A stretch of 64,000 bases of DNA from Paracandidimonas soli (GTDB lineage: Bacteria; Pseudomonadota; Gammaproteobacteria; Burkholderiales; Burkholderiaceae_B): the NCBI RefSeq assembly GCF_004342005.1, contig NZ_SMBX01000001.1, positions 1 to 64,000 on the forward strand, given 5' to 3'. This document shows, piece after piece, positions 1 to 10,650 of this stretch. Positions within the stretch are counted from its first letter, which is position 1, and each line of letters opens with the position of its first letter. The notes under the pieces are model-generated. The model ran no database searches. It was not told the origin of the DNA and saw nothing but the letters and a program-made list of their open reading frames with translations. Made by a program: the position numbers and the translations under genes.

Positions 1-794
<794 letters not shown>

Positions 795-871
795 GGCTGT
801 GGACTCCTGACGATGGAATAGAGCTGAATGTTGGAAACTGCGAAAAAATCGTAGTATACAAAAATGGTAGC

Positions 872-946
<75 letters not shown>

Positions 947-991
947 AACTACTTTGCAACTCGCCCGAATAGAGCGCCCTGCTTGGTAATC

Positions 992-1065
992 TGGAGCGGG
1001 TGATGGGAATCGAACCCACGTAGCTTGCTTGGAAGGCAAGAGCTCTACCATTGAGCTACACCCGC
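992..1065 (-). tRNA. tRNA-Gly (anticodon TCC)
   Basis: Minus-strand cloverleaf with acceptor stem GCGGGTG, anticodon stem CTTGC/GCAAG, loop CTTCCAA (anticodon TCC), T arm GTTCGATTCC and an encoded CCA. It lies between tRNA-Thr and tRNA-Tyr in the tuf leader cluster. Confidence 0.95.
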
Positions 1066-1144
1066 AGGATCCTTCGCACCCGTCTGTCTGGTGCCTTCTT
1101 GCCCGGCGACCGCTCAATACAAAGCCATCGGGAAAGAAAGACTC

Positions 1145-1231
1145 TGGTGGTGGGAGTTGGATTCGAACCAACGTAGGCGCAAGGCCAACAGATTTACAGT
1201 CTGCCCCCTTTAACCACTCGGGCATCCCACC
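1145..1231 (-). tRNA. tRNA-Tyr (anticodon GTA)
   Basis: Minus-strand class II tRNA of 87 nt with a long variable arm, acceptor stem GGTGGGA/TCCCACC, anticodon loop CTGTAAA (anticodon GTA), T arm GTTCGAATCC and an encoded CCA. It is the first gene of the tRNA-tRNA-tRNA-tuf unit. Confidence 0.95.
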
Positions 1232-1429
1232 AGAAGAGAACTGCTAATTATGAACTCTTTTTTTTGCAGTGTCAAACCAAAACACACCGGCAGTCCATAA
1301 ATATGTATCCTGCCGGCCACGGCACGCATTCTACACCGCCTCAGCCTGCAATACGGAAAATCCGGGGCAGTCATGATAATGTAGCCGGGCCCAGCTTTTC
1401 CCTGAAATCCAGCCTTATCTACCCTCCCC

Positions 1430-2380
1430 ATGACAGCACACCAGACGACACCCGCAACCCTGGCGGCATCCGGCACTCCGGCCGGGGCAGACTCCCGGAA
1501 CAACGCCCTGGATCGCGCACAGCAGCACCGGCCGCGCAGATCCGTCCTGTACGTGCCGGGATCCAACCCCAGGGCGATCGAGAAAACGGCGGCCCTGGAC
1601 GCCGATGTCGTTATCCTGGACCTGGAGGACGCCGTGGCGCCAGAGGCCAAGGCCCAGGCGCGCACCAATGTCGTCCAGACGATTGCCCAAGGCCGGATCC
1701 GGCAGGAATGCGCCGTGCGCATCAACGGCCTCGATACTCCATGGGGCATCGACGACATCGCGGCGCTGGCGGGAGCCGGCGGCTGCGCCATCCTGCTTTC
1801 CAAGGTAGAGCATGAGGATACGCTGCGGCAGGCGGCGGACGCGCTGGAACGCCGCGCGCCCGGCCATGGGCACAAACTGTGGGCCATGCTGGAGACGCCC
1901 AGAGCGTTTCTCGCCGCGGAACGCATTGCCGGGGGGCATCCGCTGCTGGAATGCCTGGTCATCGGCACCTCGGACCTGGTGAAGGACCTGCATGCGCGGC
2001 ATACGCCGGAGCGGACCGAAGTCCTCTTCGCCCTGAGCGTCGCAGTCATGGCGGCCAGGGCGTTCGGCCTGGACGTCATCGACGGGGTGCACCTCGATCT
2101 TCACGACCTGGAGGGGCTGCGCGCCTCGGCCCGGCAGGCCCGCACCCTGGGATTCGACGGCAAGTCGCTGATCCATCCCCGGCAGATCGCCATCGCCAAC
2201 GCCGTGTTCGGCCCCAGCGAGGAGGAACTGCAACAGGCGAGGGACTGGCTGCAGGCGTGGGAGCGCCGTGGAGACCAGGGCGTCATAGTCGTCGACGGCA
2301 TGCTGGTCGAACGTCTTCACATCGAGCAGGCCAGGCGGATCCTGGCGCTTGCCGGACAGGCGGAGCGAAACGCGCCCTGA
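1430..2380 (+). CDS. CitE-like HpcH/HpaI family CoA-ester lyase
   Basis: A 316-residue protein of the citrate lyase beta-subunit / malyl-CoA lyase family, cytosolic TIM-barrel enzymes that cleave or make 3-hydroxyacyl-CoA esters with Mg2+. Visible family motifs are RSVLYVPGSN near residue 38, LDLEDAV with metal-site acidic residues, VRINGLDTPW, the glutamate in MLETPRA, and FDGKSLIHPRQI near the C-terminus. The first 35 residues are a low-complexity extension and the ATG has no clear ribosome site, so a later start is possible. It converges with the Bug receptor gene across a palindrome. The neighbouring CoA-transferase and beta-oxidation genes fit a CoA-thioester pathway; the substrate is unknown. 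Confidence 0.85.
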   Translation: MTAHQTTPATLAASGTPAGADSRNNALDRAQQHRPRRSVLYVPGSNPRAIEKTAALDADVVILDLEDAVAPEAKAQARTNVVQTIAQGRIRQECAVRINGLDTPWGIDDIAALAGAGGCAILLSKVEHEDTLRQAADALERRAPGHGHKLWAMLETPRAFLAAERIAGGHPLLECLVIGTSDLVKDLHARHTPERTEVLFALSVAVMAARAFGLDVIDGVHLDLHDLEGLRASARQARTLGFDGKSLIHPRQIAIANAVFGPSEEELQQARDWLQAWERRGDQGVIVVDGMLVERLHIEQARRILALAGQAERNAP

Positions 2381-2415
2381 CGCCCGGCCGCACACAGAAC
2401 CCAGGGCGGGCCGGA

Positions 2416-2435
2416 GGCATCCGTATACGGATGCC
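2416..2435. terminator. Palindromic bidirectional terminator candidate
   Basis: A perfect 20-bp palindrome (GGCATCCG, TATA, CGGATGCC) lies between two convergent genes. There is no long T run, so termination on either strand is inference from position and symmetry. Confidence 0.5.
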
Positions 2436-2449
2436 CTTCCGTCCATTTT

Positions 2450-3451
2450 CTACTGGACGGTGACTTTCGCCTTGGCAATGACCTCTTTCCACTTGTCGAG
2501 CTCGGCGAGAACGAACTGGCTGACCTGATCGGGCGTCAGCCTGGAAGGCGTGGCATTGTTTTCCGTCAGCCATTTGACGTTGGCGTCGGTGTTGCTGCTC
2601 TGGATGGCGACCTGGCTCAGCCTGGCAACGATCTCGCCGGGCAGATCCGCTGGTCCGAACAGACCGATCCATGCCTGCGACTCATAGCTCGGATAACCCG
2701 ATTCCGCCACGGTCGGCACGTCGGGCAGGCTGGGCAGGCGCTCTTTCGAGGTCACAGCCAGCGCCTTGACTTCGCCGGACCGGATGAATGCCGCCGCCGA
2801 AGTCGCATCCAGGAAGGCCGACGGAATCTGCGACCCGATCAGGTCGGTCATGGCATTCGACGCGCCTTTGTACGGGACATGCTGCAGATTCGCCCCCGAA
2901 ACCATCTTGTACAGCTCACCGGACATGTGCGCCGACCCTCCCACGCTGCTGGAGCCGAATGCCAAGCCGCCCTTCTCATTCGCATGCGCGGTGTATTCCT
3001 TGGCATTGGATACAGGCGACTTGGCCGGTACCAGCAACACATTCGGCGCATAGGCCAGGATGGCGATATTGCTGAAGTCCTTCCTGGGATCGTAAGGCAG
3101 ATTGGGCTGCAGGCCGGGATAGATGACATGCTGCGTCGCTGTGACCAGCAGGGTATAGCCGTCCGGCTTCTCCCGTGAAACAAAGGCCGTGCCTATCTGG
3201 CCGCTGGCGCCGGGCTTGTTCTGCACTACCACATTGGCATTCAAGGCCGCTCCCAGGTCATGGGCGAACCGGCGAGCGATCAGATCGGTGAATCCGCCCG
3301 GCGAAAACGGAACGACGATATTGATGGGCTGCCCCGCAGGCCAGCCGCTGGCCGCCGCAGTCGTGGACACGCCCACGCCGAGCGTGGCGCAAGCGATAAC
3401 GGAAGCGGACAAGCCCGCCAGGCCGTGGCGCAGCGATTTCATATGGATCAT
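2450..3451 (-). CDS. Bug-family (TctC-like) periplasmic solute receptor
   Basis: A 333-residue tripartite tricarboxylate transporter substrate-binding protein. The N-terminus is a signal peptide (a charged start, a hydrophobic stretch and an Ala-rich cleavage region). The mature part opens with the family signature WPAGQPINIVVPFSPGG, followed by KPGASGQIGT, DGYTLL, HVPYKG and LPDVPTVAESGYP. The ATG at 3451 has AGGAG nearby. It lies downstream of the CoA-transferase and beta-oxidation-type genes on the same strand, so it probably binds the carboxylate they degrade. No TctA or TctB membrane partner is encoded nearby; Bordetella-type genomes have many such lone receptors. Confidence 0.92.
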   Translation of the reverse strand: MIHMKSLRHGLAGLSASVIACATLGVGVSTTAAASGWPAGQPINIVVPFSPGGFTDLIARRFAHDLGAALNANVVVQNKPGASGQIGTAFVSREKPDGYTLLVTATQHVIYPGLQPNLPYDPRKDFSNIAILAYAPNVLLVPAKSPVSNAKEYTAHANEKGGLAFGSSSVGGSAHMSGELYKMVSGANLQHVPYKGASNAMTDLIGSQIPSAFLDATSAAAFIRSGEVKALAVTSKERLPSLPDVPTVAESGYPSYESQAWIGLFGPADLPGEIVARLSQVAIQSSNTDANVKWLTENNATPSRLTPDQVSQFVLAELDKWKEVIAKAKVTVQ

Positions 3452-3483
3452 GAGAGTCTCCTCTTGTTTTGTTGAGTGATTGA

Positions 3484-4728
3484 TTAATCGACCGGGTTGT
3501 CTGCCGCCATCGCATTTACCCGGTTTTCCGGCCAGCCCAGGATCTCGCGCAGAATCTCCCTGGTATGCTCGCCCAGCCGCGGCGGAGCCTGGGTATAGGC
3601 GACAGGGGTTTCCGACATCCGCAGCGGGCTGCGCACTGTGGGACATTCGGTGCCGTCGCCACGCGCGATTGCCCATTGCAGTTGCCGGTACTTCACTTGC
3701 GGATGATTCAGCACATCCTGGTAGTCATTGATGGGGCCGCACGGAATACCCGCCTGTTCGAGGCGTTCGACCCAGTCGGCGGTACTGCGCGTGCGCATTT
3801 GCCTCTCCAGGATGGGCACCAGCTCCCCGCGGTTCTCCAGCCGGCCGGAACCTTTGCAGAAACGCGGATCCGACCCGAGCTCCGGGCGGCCGATCACATC
3901 GCAATACACTTTCCACTGGCGGTCGTTGCCCGCCGCCACCACGATGTGCGAGTCGGCCGTAGCGAAAACGTTGTATGGCACCATGACCGGATGCGCGTTG
4001 CCATAGCGATACGGGACTTCGCCCGTGACGATCAGGTTCGTGACATGATTGGCTCCCGCGGCCACCACGCAGTCGAGCAGCGAAATGTCCAGATGCTGGC
4101 CCGCGCCGGTGCGCTCCGCATGACGCAGCGCGCCCAGCACCGCAACCGTCGCATACATGCCGGTCATCACGTCGACAATGGACAGCCCCGAACGCATGGG
4201 CCCGCTGCCAGGCTCGCCGTCGCGATGTCCGGTCACGCTCATGACGCCGCCTATGCCCTGGAAAACGAAGTCGTAGCCAGGCTTTCCGGCATGGGGCCCG
4301 CTTTGCCCATAGCCCGTGATCGAGCAATAGACCAGGGATGGATTGACGGCCTTGAGCGACTCATAGTCCAGGCCATAGCGCGCCAGGTCGCCTACTTTGA
4401 AATTCTCGACGAAGATCTGCGACTGCCTGGCCAGCTCCCGCACCACTGCCTGTCCTTGCGCCGAGGCGATGTCCAGCGCCAGCGATTTCTTTCCCCGGTT
4501 CGCAATCGAGAAGTACGCCGCGTCGCGCTGATCGTCCCGGGCGTACGCGGGCTGCCAGGGAGGGCCCCAGGCCCTGGTATCGTCTCCCGTTCCCGGCCGT
4601 TCGACCTTGATGACCTCGGCGCCGAGATCGGCAAGATTCTGCGTGCACCACGGCCCCGCCAGCACACGGGACAGATCCAGTACCCGCACGCCAGCCAGTG
4701 CCGCGGCATTTTCCACATTCTTTGTCAT
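3484..4728 (-). CDS. Class III (CaiB/BaiF-type) acyl-CoA transferase
   Basis: A 414-residue cytosolic enzyme that moves CoA between carboxylic acids. The N-terminal block reads GVRVLDLSRVLAGPWCTQNLADLGAEVIKVE, the diagnostic start of this family. The block SGLSIVDVMTGMYA carries the expected catalytic aspartate, and GIPCGPINDYQDVL follows in the C-terminal half. I chose the ATG ending at 4728 because GGAAAG precedes it; an in-frame GTG five codons upstream is possible. It lies between the Bug receptor and the bifunctional hydratase/dehydrogenase in one same-strand run, suggesting that it activates the imported acid. Confidence 0.9.
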   Translation of the reverse strand: MTKNVENAAALAGVRVLDLSRVLAGPWCTQNLADLGAEVIKVERPGTGDDTRAWGPPWQPAYARDDQRDAAYFSIANRGKKSLALDIASAQGQAVVRELARQSQIFVENFKVGDLARYGLDYESLKAVNPSLVYCSITGYGQSGPHAGKPGYDFVFQGIGGVMSVTGHRDGEPGSGPMRSGLSIVDVMTGMYATVAVLGALRHAERTGAGQHLDISLLDCVVAAGANHVTNLIVTGEVPYRYGNAHPVMVPYNVFATADSHIVVAAGNDRQWKVYCDVIGRPELGSDPRFCKGSGRLENRGELVPILERQMRTRSTADWVERLEQAGIPCGPINDYQDVLNHPQVKYRQLQWAIARGDGTECPTVRSPLRMSETPVAYTQAPPRLGEHTREILREILGWPENRVNAMAADNPVD

Positions 4729-4792
4729 GACTGCGCTTTCCACTCTCGTCTCACCATGTGTCCGATATCACGCCGGCCGGGCGATCCCACGC

Positions 4793-6889
4793 TCAAGAGG
4801 CCATATCGTGAAAACCCCGGCCGCTTTCCGCCAGCCTGACGAGCAGATCGGCAGGTCTCCAATAGATCGATCCATGCTCCGCCTCGTACTTGCGCAATCC
4901 TTCCAGCACGGTATCCAGGCCGATCTGATCGGCATAGCACAGCGGCCCGCCGCGATAGGCGGGGAATCCGTATCCATTCAGCCACACCACATCGATATCG
5001 GAGGCACGGGCAGCCACGCCCTCTTCGAGTATGTAGGCGGCTTCGTTGATCATGGGGTACAGGCAGCGCTCCAGGATCTCCTGATCGGAAATGTCGCGCC
5101 GCCGGATGCCTGACTGCGCGCAATGCTCGGCCACTATCGCCTCTGCCTGCGCCGATGGCTGCGCTTTGCGATCGGCGTCATATTCGTAGAAGCCCCCACC
5201 GGTTTTCTGTCCCAGCCGGTTCACCGCCACCATGCGGTCCAGGATATCGCAGTCGCGTTCACGCGGCGTCAGCGAAGCCAGGCGGCCCTGCCGATTGCGC
5301 CATCCCACGTCCAGGCCCGCAAGGTCCGCCATGGCGAATGGCCCCATGGGGAAACCGAACCCGTGCAGTACACGATCCACCTGATACGGCGTAGCCCCCT
5401 CTTGCAGCAGGAAGTAGCTTTCGCGGGTACGCTTGCTCAGCATGCGGTTGCCGACGAAACCATCGCACGATCCGACCAGCACCGCCACTTTGCCCAGACG
5501 ACGCCCCAGCTCCATGACGCTGGCGCATACAGACTCCGAAGTCCTGGGACCGCGCACGTTCTCCAGCAGGCGCATAACATTGGCGGGGCTGAAGAAGTGC
5601 ATGCCCACGACATCCTGCGGCCGCTGCGTCGCCGACGCGATGGCATCGATATCCAGATACGATGTATTGGAGGCCAGGATGGCGCCCGGCTTGCAGATGC
5701 GATCCAGCTCCCTGAACACTTCATGCTTCACCGCCATATCCTCGAAGACGGCTTCGATAACGATATCGGCTTCGTGTAGATCCTCGAACAGCGTCGTGCC
5801 ATGAATGAGCGCCATGCGTTCGGCCACCGCCTCCCGGGTCAGGCGGCCGCGACGCGCGGAGCCGTCGTAATTGGCCTGTATCCGGGCAAGGCCCTGCCGC
5901 AGGCGTTCCTCGTCTTTTTCCAGCAACTGCACGGCAATACCGGCGTTGGCGAAGCACATCGCAATGCCGCCCCCCATAGTGCCGGCGCCTATCACCGCCG
6001 CACGCTCGATGCGCCGCGCAGGTGCGGAGAACGGCAGCTTGCCCGCTTCTCGCTCGGCGAAGAATGCATGGCGCAGGGCGCGCGACTGCGGCGAGGCCTT
6101 CAATGCCGCAAACAGCTCGCGCTCGGTCGCCATGCCTTCTTCGAACGGCAGCGACAGCGCGGCGCGCACAGCGTCTATGCAACGCAGCGGCGCTTCGTAG
6201 CCGCGCTTGCGCTTGCGCACATGCTGCTCAACCTCGGCGAACCATTGCTCGTCCATGGGCGGCGCGGGCAGGCGGCTGGTCCGCCGCAAGTCCAGACCCT
6301 GATCGGCGATCCGCTCGGCCAGCGCCTGCGCAGCGGCGCCGAGATCGCCTTCGGCCAGTTCATCGACCAGTCCCATCTCCAGTGCCTTGCGCGCCGGCAC
6401 CGGATTGCCTTCGATCACCATATCCAGCGCAGCCTTCAAGCCCACCAGGCGCGGCAGGCGCTGGGTGCCGCCCGCACCTGGCAACAGGCCAAGCTTGACC
6501 TCGGGCAGGCCCAGCCTGGCGCCCGCGTCGGCAATCCTGAAATGGCATCCCAGGGCGACCTCGAGACCGCCTCCCAGGGCGGTTCCATGAATGGCGGCCA
6601 CGACGGGCTTGGTGCACTGCTCGATGCAAAGAATTACGTCGACCAGACGCGGATCCTGCGGCGGCTTGGCAAATTCGCGGATATCCGCTCCGGCGAAAAA
6701 AGTGCGGCCTTCGCAGATCAGCACTATCGCGGCAACCGACGAATCTGCCTGAGCCGCTTCGACAGCATGCTTGAGGCCTGCGCGCACGGCCTGGGAAAGC
6801 GCGTTCACCGGGGGATTGTCGATCGCTATGCGTGCGATACGGCCCTGCACACGATAAGCGACAACCTCGTTGCCAACTGCCTTGTTCAT
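4793..6889 (-). CDS. Bifunctional enoyl-CoA hydratase / 3-hydroxyacyl-CoA dehydrogenase (FadJ-like)
   Basis: A 698-residue fusion that hydrates enoyl-CoA and oxidises the 3-hydroxyacyl-CoA with NAD. The N-terminal crotonase domain (about residues 10-200) shows [13 protein letters not shown] and [19 protein letters not shown]. The dehydrogenase domain starts near residue 300 with the Rossmann motif [16 protein letters not shown] and has [15 protein letters not shown]. The tail repeats the dehydrogenase C-terminal fold ([13 protein letters not shown]). The length matches FadJ/PaaC-type multifunctional proteins. The ATG ending at 6889 follows AGGAG; a TTG further upstream is less likely. The thiolase-like gene ends 24 bp upstream, so the two are probably co-transcribed. 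Confidence 0.93.
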   Translation of the reverse strand: MNKAVGNEVVAYRVQGRIARIAIDNPPVNALSQAVRAGLKHAVEAAQADSSVAAIVLICEGRTFFAGADIREFAKPPQDPRLVDVILCIEQCTKPVVAAIHGTALGGGLEVALGCHFRIADAGARLGLPEVKLGLLPGAGGTQRLPRLVGLKAALDMVIEGNPVPARKALEMGLVDELAEGDLGAAAQALAERIADQGLDLRRTSRLPAPPMDEQWFAEVEQHVRKRKRGYEAPLRCIDAVRAALSLPFEEGMATERELFAALKASPQSRALRHAFFAEREAGKLPFSAPARRIERAAVIGAGTMGGGIAMCFANAGIAVQLLEKDEERLRQGLARIQANYDGSARRGRLTREAVAERMALIHGTTLFEDLHEADIVIEAVFEDMAVKHEVFRELDRICKPGAILASNTSYLDIDAIASATQRPQDVVGMHFFSPANVMRLLENVRGPRTSESVCASVMELGRRLGKVAVLVGSCDGFVGNRMLSKRTRESYFLLQEGATPYQVDRVLHGFGFPMGPFAMADLAGLDVGWRNRQGRLASLTPRERDCDILDRMVAVNRLGQKTGGGFYEYDADRKAQPSAQAEAIVAEHCAQSGIRRRDISDQEILERCLYPMINEAAYILEEGVAARASDIDVVWLNGYGFPAYRGGPLCYADQIGLDTVLEGLRKYEAEHGSIYWRPADLLVRLAESGRGFHDMAS

Positions 6890-6913
6890 GATTGCTCCTG
6901 CTTTGTTCAATGA

Positions 6914-8068
6914 TTAGAGCGTGCTGCGCGAACCCAGGATGGCCGTAACCTGGCTGGCCAGTTGTCCGCCATTACCGTGCGCCAGAGCCAATTCCACGCC
7001 GCCTATCTGGCGCTCCCCCGCGGTGCCGCGCAACTGGCGCACCGCTTCGATCGCCGCGAAAATCCCGTACATGCCGGGGTGATTGCACGATAGTCCTCCG
7101 CCATTGGTATTGACCGGCAGCTCTCCTCCCGGAGCGATGGCGCCCGAGGCCACGAATGGCCCGCCTTCGCCTTTACGGCAGTAACCCAGATCTTCCAGGA
7201 AGAGGATGATATTGATCGTGAACGCGTCATACAGCTGCAGGACATCGATATCACCCGGCCCCACTCGCGCCATCTCGAAAGCCCGGCGTCCGGAATGCAC
7301 CGCGCCCGTCACCGTGAGGTCGGCCATGGCCGACACCTGGCGATGCGTGGTGGCCTCGCCCACTCCCAGCACATAGGCGGGCGGATTCGGATAGTCGTCC
7401 GCGCGTTCCGCCGCCACAAGAATCAAGGCTCCGCCTCCGTCCGTCACCAGGCAGCAGTCGCGCAATGTCAGCGGATCCGAGACAAGACGCGAGGCAAGCA
7501 CGTCATCCACGCTCAATGAATCTCGCTCATGCGCGTCAGGGTTGAGCTGCGCCCAGCGACGCGCCGAAACCGCCACATGGGCGAGATGTTCGCGGGTAGT
7601 GCCATACTGGTGCATATGCCGGGCCGTCGCGAGCGCATAGCCACTGATGGGATTGCGCGGCGAGTACGGCAGCTCCCAGAGAGAAGGCTCGGTCAGCGTG
7701 TTGAGCTTGCCTCCCGCCGACAATTGATTCGAGCCGTAGCAGATGCAGGCCACACGGCACAGTCCCGCCTGCAATGCCATGGAGGCCGACAGCAGATGGG
7801 CAAGGAACGACGAGCCCCCTATATTGGTTCCGTCCATGTACGATGGCTGTATGCCCAGGTATTCCGCCACGGACAGGGCCGGCATGAAGTGCGTCAATGT
7901 AGACGTGAACAGGCCGTCGATCTCGTCAACGCGTATGCCTGCATCGTCGGCCGCCGCCTGGACAGCCACACCCAATTGGTCGAGCGCGGAAAAACCCGGA
8001 CTGTTCCAGCCCGGCGTCGTTCCCACGCCTACGATCGCAGAGGAGCCCCTCACAGTATTTGTCATCAT
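6914..8068 (-). CDS. Thiolase-fold protein of the SCP2/lipid-transfer thiolase type
   Basis: A 384-residue thiolase superfamily member. Visible blocks are SAIVGVGTTPGW at the N-terminus, AVQAAADDAGIRVDEIDGLFT, GGSSFLAHLLSASMALQAGLCRVACICYG, LQLYDAFTI and the C-terminal NTNGGGLSCNHPGMYG, typical of SCPx-type thiolases that pair with DUF35 proteins. Such proteins cleave 3-ketoacyl-CoA or act as aldolases on branched side chains. The DUF35 partner and two hotdog genes are immediately upstream on the same strand. Two ATG codons in tandem mark the start, with GGAAG nearby. The exact reaction cannot be read from the sequence. Confidence 0.88.
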   Translation of the reverse strand: MMTNTVRGSSAIVGVGTTPGWNSPGFSALDQLGVAVQAAADDAGIRVDEIDGLFTSTLTHFMPALSVAEYLGIQPSYMDGTNIGGSSFLAHLLSASMALQAGLCRVACICYGSNQLSAGGKLNTLTEPSLWELPYSPRNPISGYALATARHMHQYGTTREHLAHVAVSARRWAQLNPDAHERDSLSVDDVLASRLVSDPLTLRDCCLVTDGGGALILVAAERADDYPNPPAYVLGVGEATTHRQVSAMADLTVTGAVHSGRRAFEMARVGPGDIDVLQLYDAFTINIILFLEDLGYCRKGEGGPFVASGAIAPGGELPVNTNGGGLSCNHPGMYGIFAAIEAVRQLRGTAGERQIGGVELALAHGNGGQLASQVTAILGSRSTL

Positions 8069-8100
8069 TTATCTTCCGTCATTCACCCAATCCGGCGGTT

Positions 8101-8508
8101 TCAGTCCGCGGCTATGAACACCACGCGAGATATCCCTTCGGGAGTACGTCGCACTTCAGCCTGGACACGCATGCCGATGCGCACATCGGTAGGCTCCGCA
8201 TCCACAACCGTGCTCATCAGACGCGGCCCTTCATCCAGATCCACCAGCACCACGCTGTAATCGCCGCCGCGATCCTCGCGGCGGCGCACTATGGTTGCCG
8301 AATACACGGTCCCGCCGCCGCTGGCTGGCTCCCAGCGCAGCGGCCCTCCGCCGAAAGGCGAAACGGCACGCGGGTAGAACACAGCCCGCCCCGTCCGCTC
8401 ACAGCGCTGGATCATGAACTTGCCCTGATCCAGCATTTGCTGGAAATACTGCTCCGGGCCGGCGGCGGTGTCATCCGGCCGCGAATCGCGTTCGATGCTC
8501 TTCGTCAT
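8101..8508 (-). CDS. DUF35 OB-fold (acyl-CoA-associated) protein, thiolase partner
   Basis: A 135-residue protein with an N-terminal helix and rubredoxin-like region (QYFQQMLDQGKFMIQRCERTGR) followed by an OB-fold (GGGTVYSATIVRR, VVLVDLDEGPRLMS, VRIGMRVQAEV). DUF35 proteins form a complex with SCPx-type thiolases and help bind CoA substrates. The usual four zinc cysteines are not present; only one Cys is visible, so the zinc ribbon is degenerate. It lies 32 bp upstream of the thiolase gene on the same strand, the standard arrangement. Confidence 0.87.
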   Translation of the reverse strand: MTKSIERDSRPDDTAAGPEQYFQQMLDQGKFMIQRCERTGRAVFYPRAVSPFGGGPLRWEPASGGGTVYSATIVRRREDRGGDYSVVLVDLDEGPRLMSTVVDAEPTDVRIGMRVQAEVRRTPEGISRVVFIAAD

Positions 8509-8525
8509 GTCAATCTCGAAATAAT

Positions 8526-8918
8526 TCAGTGACGTGCATGCACATCCGCCACCATGACTGTGGCGCCATCGTCCTTGGTCCAGCTCACGCCGAACTTGAC
8601 GCCCTCGACGTTCACATCTTCGACACGGGCCGTCAGCGTGATCGGCTCTTCGAGACGGATGAACGAGACGATCTTGATCGCCACAGTGGAACCACGCAGC
8701 CAGCGATCCATTCCCAGCAGCCGGCTCATCAGATCATGCAGCGGCGCCATGATCAGCCCGCCCTGCACGAGCACGCCGCCGGCCGGAGACGCCGATGCCC
8801 ATTCAGGATCGGTATGAATGCGGCCGGCCGTCCCCATCAAGCGTCCGAACTGGTTCACCTGGCTCTGCCTTACCCCGGTGATTCGAGCGCGGTACTGCGC
8901 TCCGATTTCGAATTTCAT
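8526..8918 (-). CDS. MaoC-like hotdog dehydratase (second subunit)
   Basis: A 130-residue single-hotdog protein resembling MaoC-type enoyl-CoA hydratases: GRLMGTAGRIHTDPEWA resembles the hydratase-2 motif that includes the catalytic His. The start overlaps the stop of the upstream hotdog gene. Two adjacent small hotdog genes are typical of heterodimeric dehydratases that act with SCPx thiolase/DUF35 pairs. Substrate unknown. Confidence 0.8.
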   Translation of the reverse strand: MKFEIGAQYRARITGVRQSQVNQFGRLMGTAGRIHTDPEWASASPAGGVLVQGGLIMAPLHDLMSRLLGMDRWLRGSTVAIKIVSFIRLEEPITLTARVEDVNVEGVKFGVSWTKDDGATVMVADVHARH

Positions 8919-9373
8919 TATTTCTCTTCCCTCTCTTTTCGTATCCAGCAGATCGTGCGATCGACGTCCATTACCAGTTCACTTTCCTGGCGAATGACGC
9001 GATGGCGGAAAACGATGAAAGGCCTGCCGTTGCGTTCATACTTGTCCAATATGGACAGCTCCACCCTTAACTGATCCGTTACGCGGGCCGGTGCGTGCAG
9101 GTGCAGGGTTTCGCGCGCATGCAGAACGCCATCCGGCATGCCGAATGCGGCTCGAATGGCCAGGAAGCTATTGACGGCAAATGGGGAAACTATCGTTTCA
9201 TCATCCGCCGGCTCCGTATCCGGCATCCCTTCGAACAAGCATTCATAGCTGGCGCGATGCACTGCCATGTCCTCGGCGGAAATCGAATACTCGAACATCG
9301 GGTAGGTCTGCCCGATCTCGAAATCGTCGTAATAGAGATTCACACCCACTTCATCCCCTTTCTCTTTAGTCAC
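8918..9373 (-). CDS. MaoC-like hotdog protein (first subunit)
   Basis: A 151-residue hotdog-fold protein (NLYYDDFEIGQTYPMFEYSISAEDM, then RETLHLHAPARVTDQLRVELSI). The pattern is that of the N-terminal subunit of paired MaoC dehydratases, which usually lacks the catalytic residues. The start appears to be a GTG ending at 9373 with weak ribosome-site context. It is the first gene of the minus-strand operon and is divergent from the LysR gene, which is the likely regulator of this unit. Confidence 0.75.
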   Translation of the reverse strand: MTKEKGDEVGVNLYYDDFEIGQTYPMFEYSISAEDMAVHRASYECLFEGMPDTEPADDETIVSPFAVNSFLAIRAAFGMPDGVLHARETLHLHAPARVTDQLRVELSILDKYERNGRPFIVFRHRVIRQESELVMDVDRTICWIRKEREEK

Positions 9374-9516
9374 CCATCATCCGGCAGCCCGGATTGCTTG
9401 CGGTGTCCGTATCTGCAACGGTCGAGACATGGTATCTTCGGCCCCTTGAAGCACACAATTAACAAGTTTCTAGCAGTGCCATAGCGATTCGGCATACCTG
9501 GAATGGGGGGCTTGGC

Positions 9517-10461
9517 GTGGATATCAGACAGTTGCGGACGATCCTGGCGATCGCGGAAACCGGCAGCCTCACCCGGGCCGCGGAATTGCTGCATGTCGTG
9601 CAACCCGCGCTATCGCGGCAACTGCGTCAGTTGGAAGAGGAGCTGGGTGCGCAGCTGTTCGAACGCAACCGTCTGGGCATGGTGCTGACGGAACCTGGCC
9701 GGCGTTTCCTGGACCAGGTCCGTACGTCTTTGCAGACCCTGGATCAGGCCAAGGCGGATATCGCAATGTCGGCCTCCAGCCTGAGCGGTACGGTATCGAT
9801 CGGCATGCTGCCCAGTCTGGCGTCGGCGCTTTCCGCTCCCATCGTCATATCGCTGCGCCACCAGTATCCCGAGCTAAAGGTGAGAATCATCACCGGCTTC
9901 ACGCCGGCGCTGCAGGACAGGCTGGAACGCGGCCAGCTGGACATAGGTCTGCTCGGGGATTACCGCCCATCGGAATTGCTGAGTGCAACGCCCGTGCTGC
10001 GCGAGCCGCTGCACATCGTGGGTTTGCCATGCTCGGACCTGCGCACCAAAACTCCATTGACCCTGGCCAGCGTGGCGCGCATGCCATTGGTGGTGCCAAC
10101 CGGATCGCAGGGATTGCGCCATCTGATCGACCGGGCCTGCACCATCATCGGCGTCAACCTCAATATCGTGGCCGAGTCGGACGATACTTCGCTGCAGCTC
10201 GAACTGGTCGAGCGGGGTATCGGCTATGCGATCCTTCCCGTAATGGCGATTGCCCCAGAGCTTGCCGCCGGCCGGCTGGCCGCAGCTCCCATCATCACAC
10301 CCGAACTGCATCGCACGGTAGTCATCGGCCATCCCGTGCTGAACCGCAATCCAATCACCGCGAACGCCTTGCAAGCGGAGCTGGTGACGCGTCTGCGGCC
10401 GTTCGTCGCCGAACTGGAACAGGCCGGAGCCGGAGTCCAATGGCTGGCAGACGACATGTGA
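9517..10461 (+). CDS. LysR-type transcriptional regulator
   Basis: A 314-residue regulator. The N-terminal winged helix-turn-helix (residues 1-60) has the classic MDIRQLRTILAIAETGSLTRAA and ALSRQLRQLEEELGAQLFER blocks. The C-terminal part is a periplasmic-binding-like effector domain, with SGTVSIGMLPSL at its start and a NAC/CbL-like ERGIGYAILPVMA. The start is a GTG at 9517 after a G-rich stretch. It is divergent from the hotdog/thiolase/beta-oxidation operon across a 143-bp gap, which makes that operon its most likely target; the effector is unknown. Confidence 0.93.
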   Translation: MDIRQLRTILAIAETGSLTRAAELLHVVQPALSRQLRQLEEELGAQLFERNRLGMVLTEPGRRFLDQVRTSLQTLDQAKADIAMSASSLSGTVSIGMLPSLASALSAPIVISLRHQYPELKVRIITGFTPALQDRLERGQLDIGLLGDYRPSELLSATPVLREPLHIVGLPCSDLRTKTPLTLASVARMPLVVPTGSQGLRHLIDRACTIIGVNLNIVAESDDTSLQLELVERGIGYAILPVMAIAPELAAGRLAAAPIITPELHRTVVIGHPVLNRNPITANALQAELVTRLRPFVAELEQAGAGVQWLADDM

Positions 10462-10650
10462 CGCAAGGCCGTATCGGATCAACCCGGCTCGCCTGCAGCA
10501 GGTCTCGCCCGAAAGCGCCATCGCACAATTTCCTTTGCCTTCCGTCCGCTATACACTAGGCCCATCCTCGCTCTCCGATGCGCGCCAGGCAAATACTCCT
10601 TTCTTTCTTGCAAGCCGGCACAAGCCGGCATCATTTTTCAGCAGCCCGAC

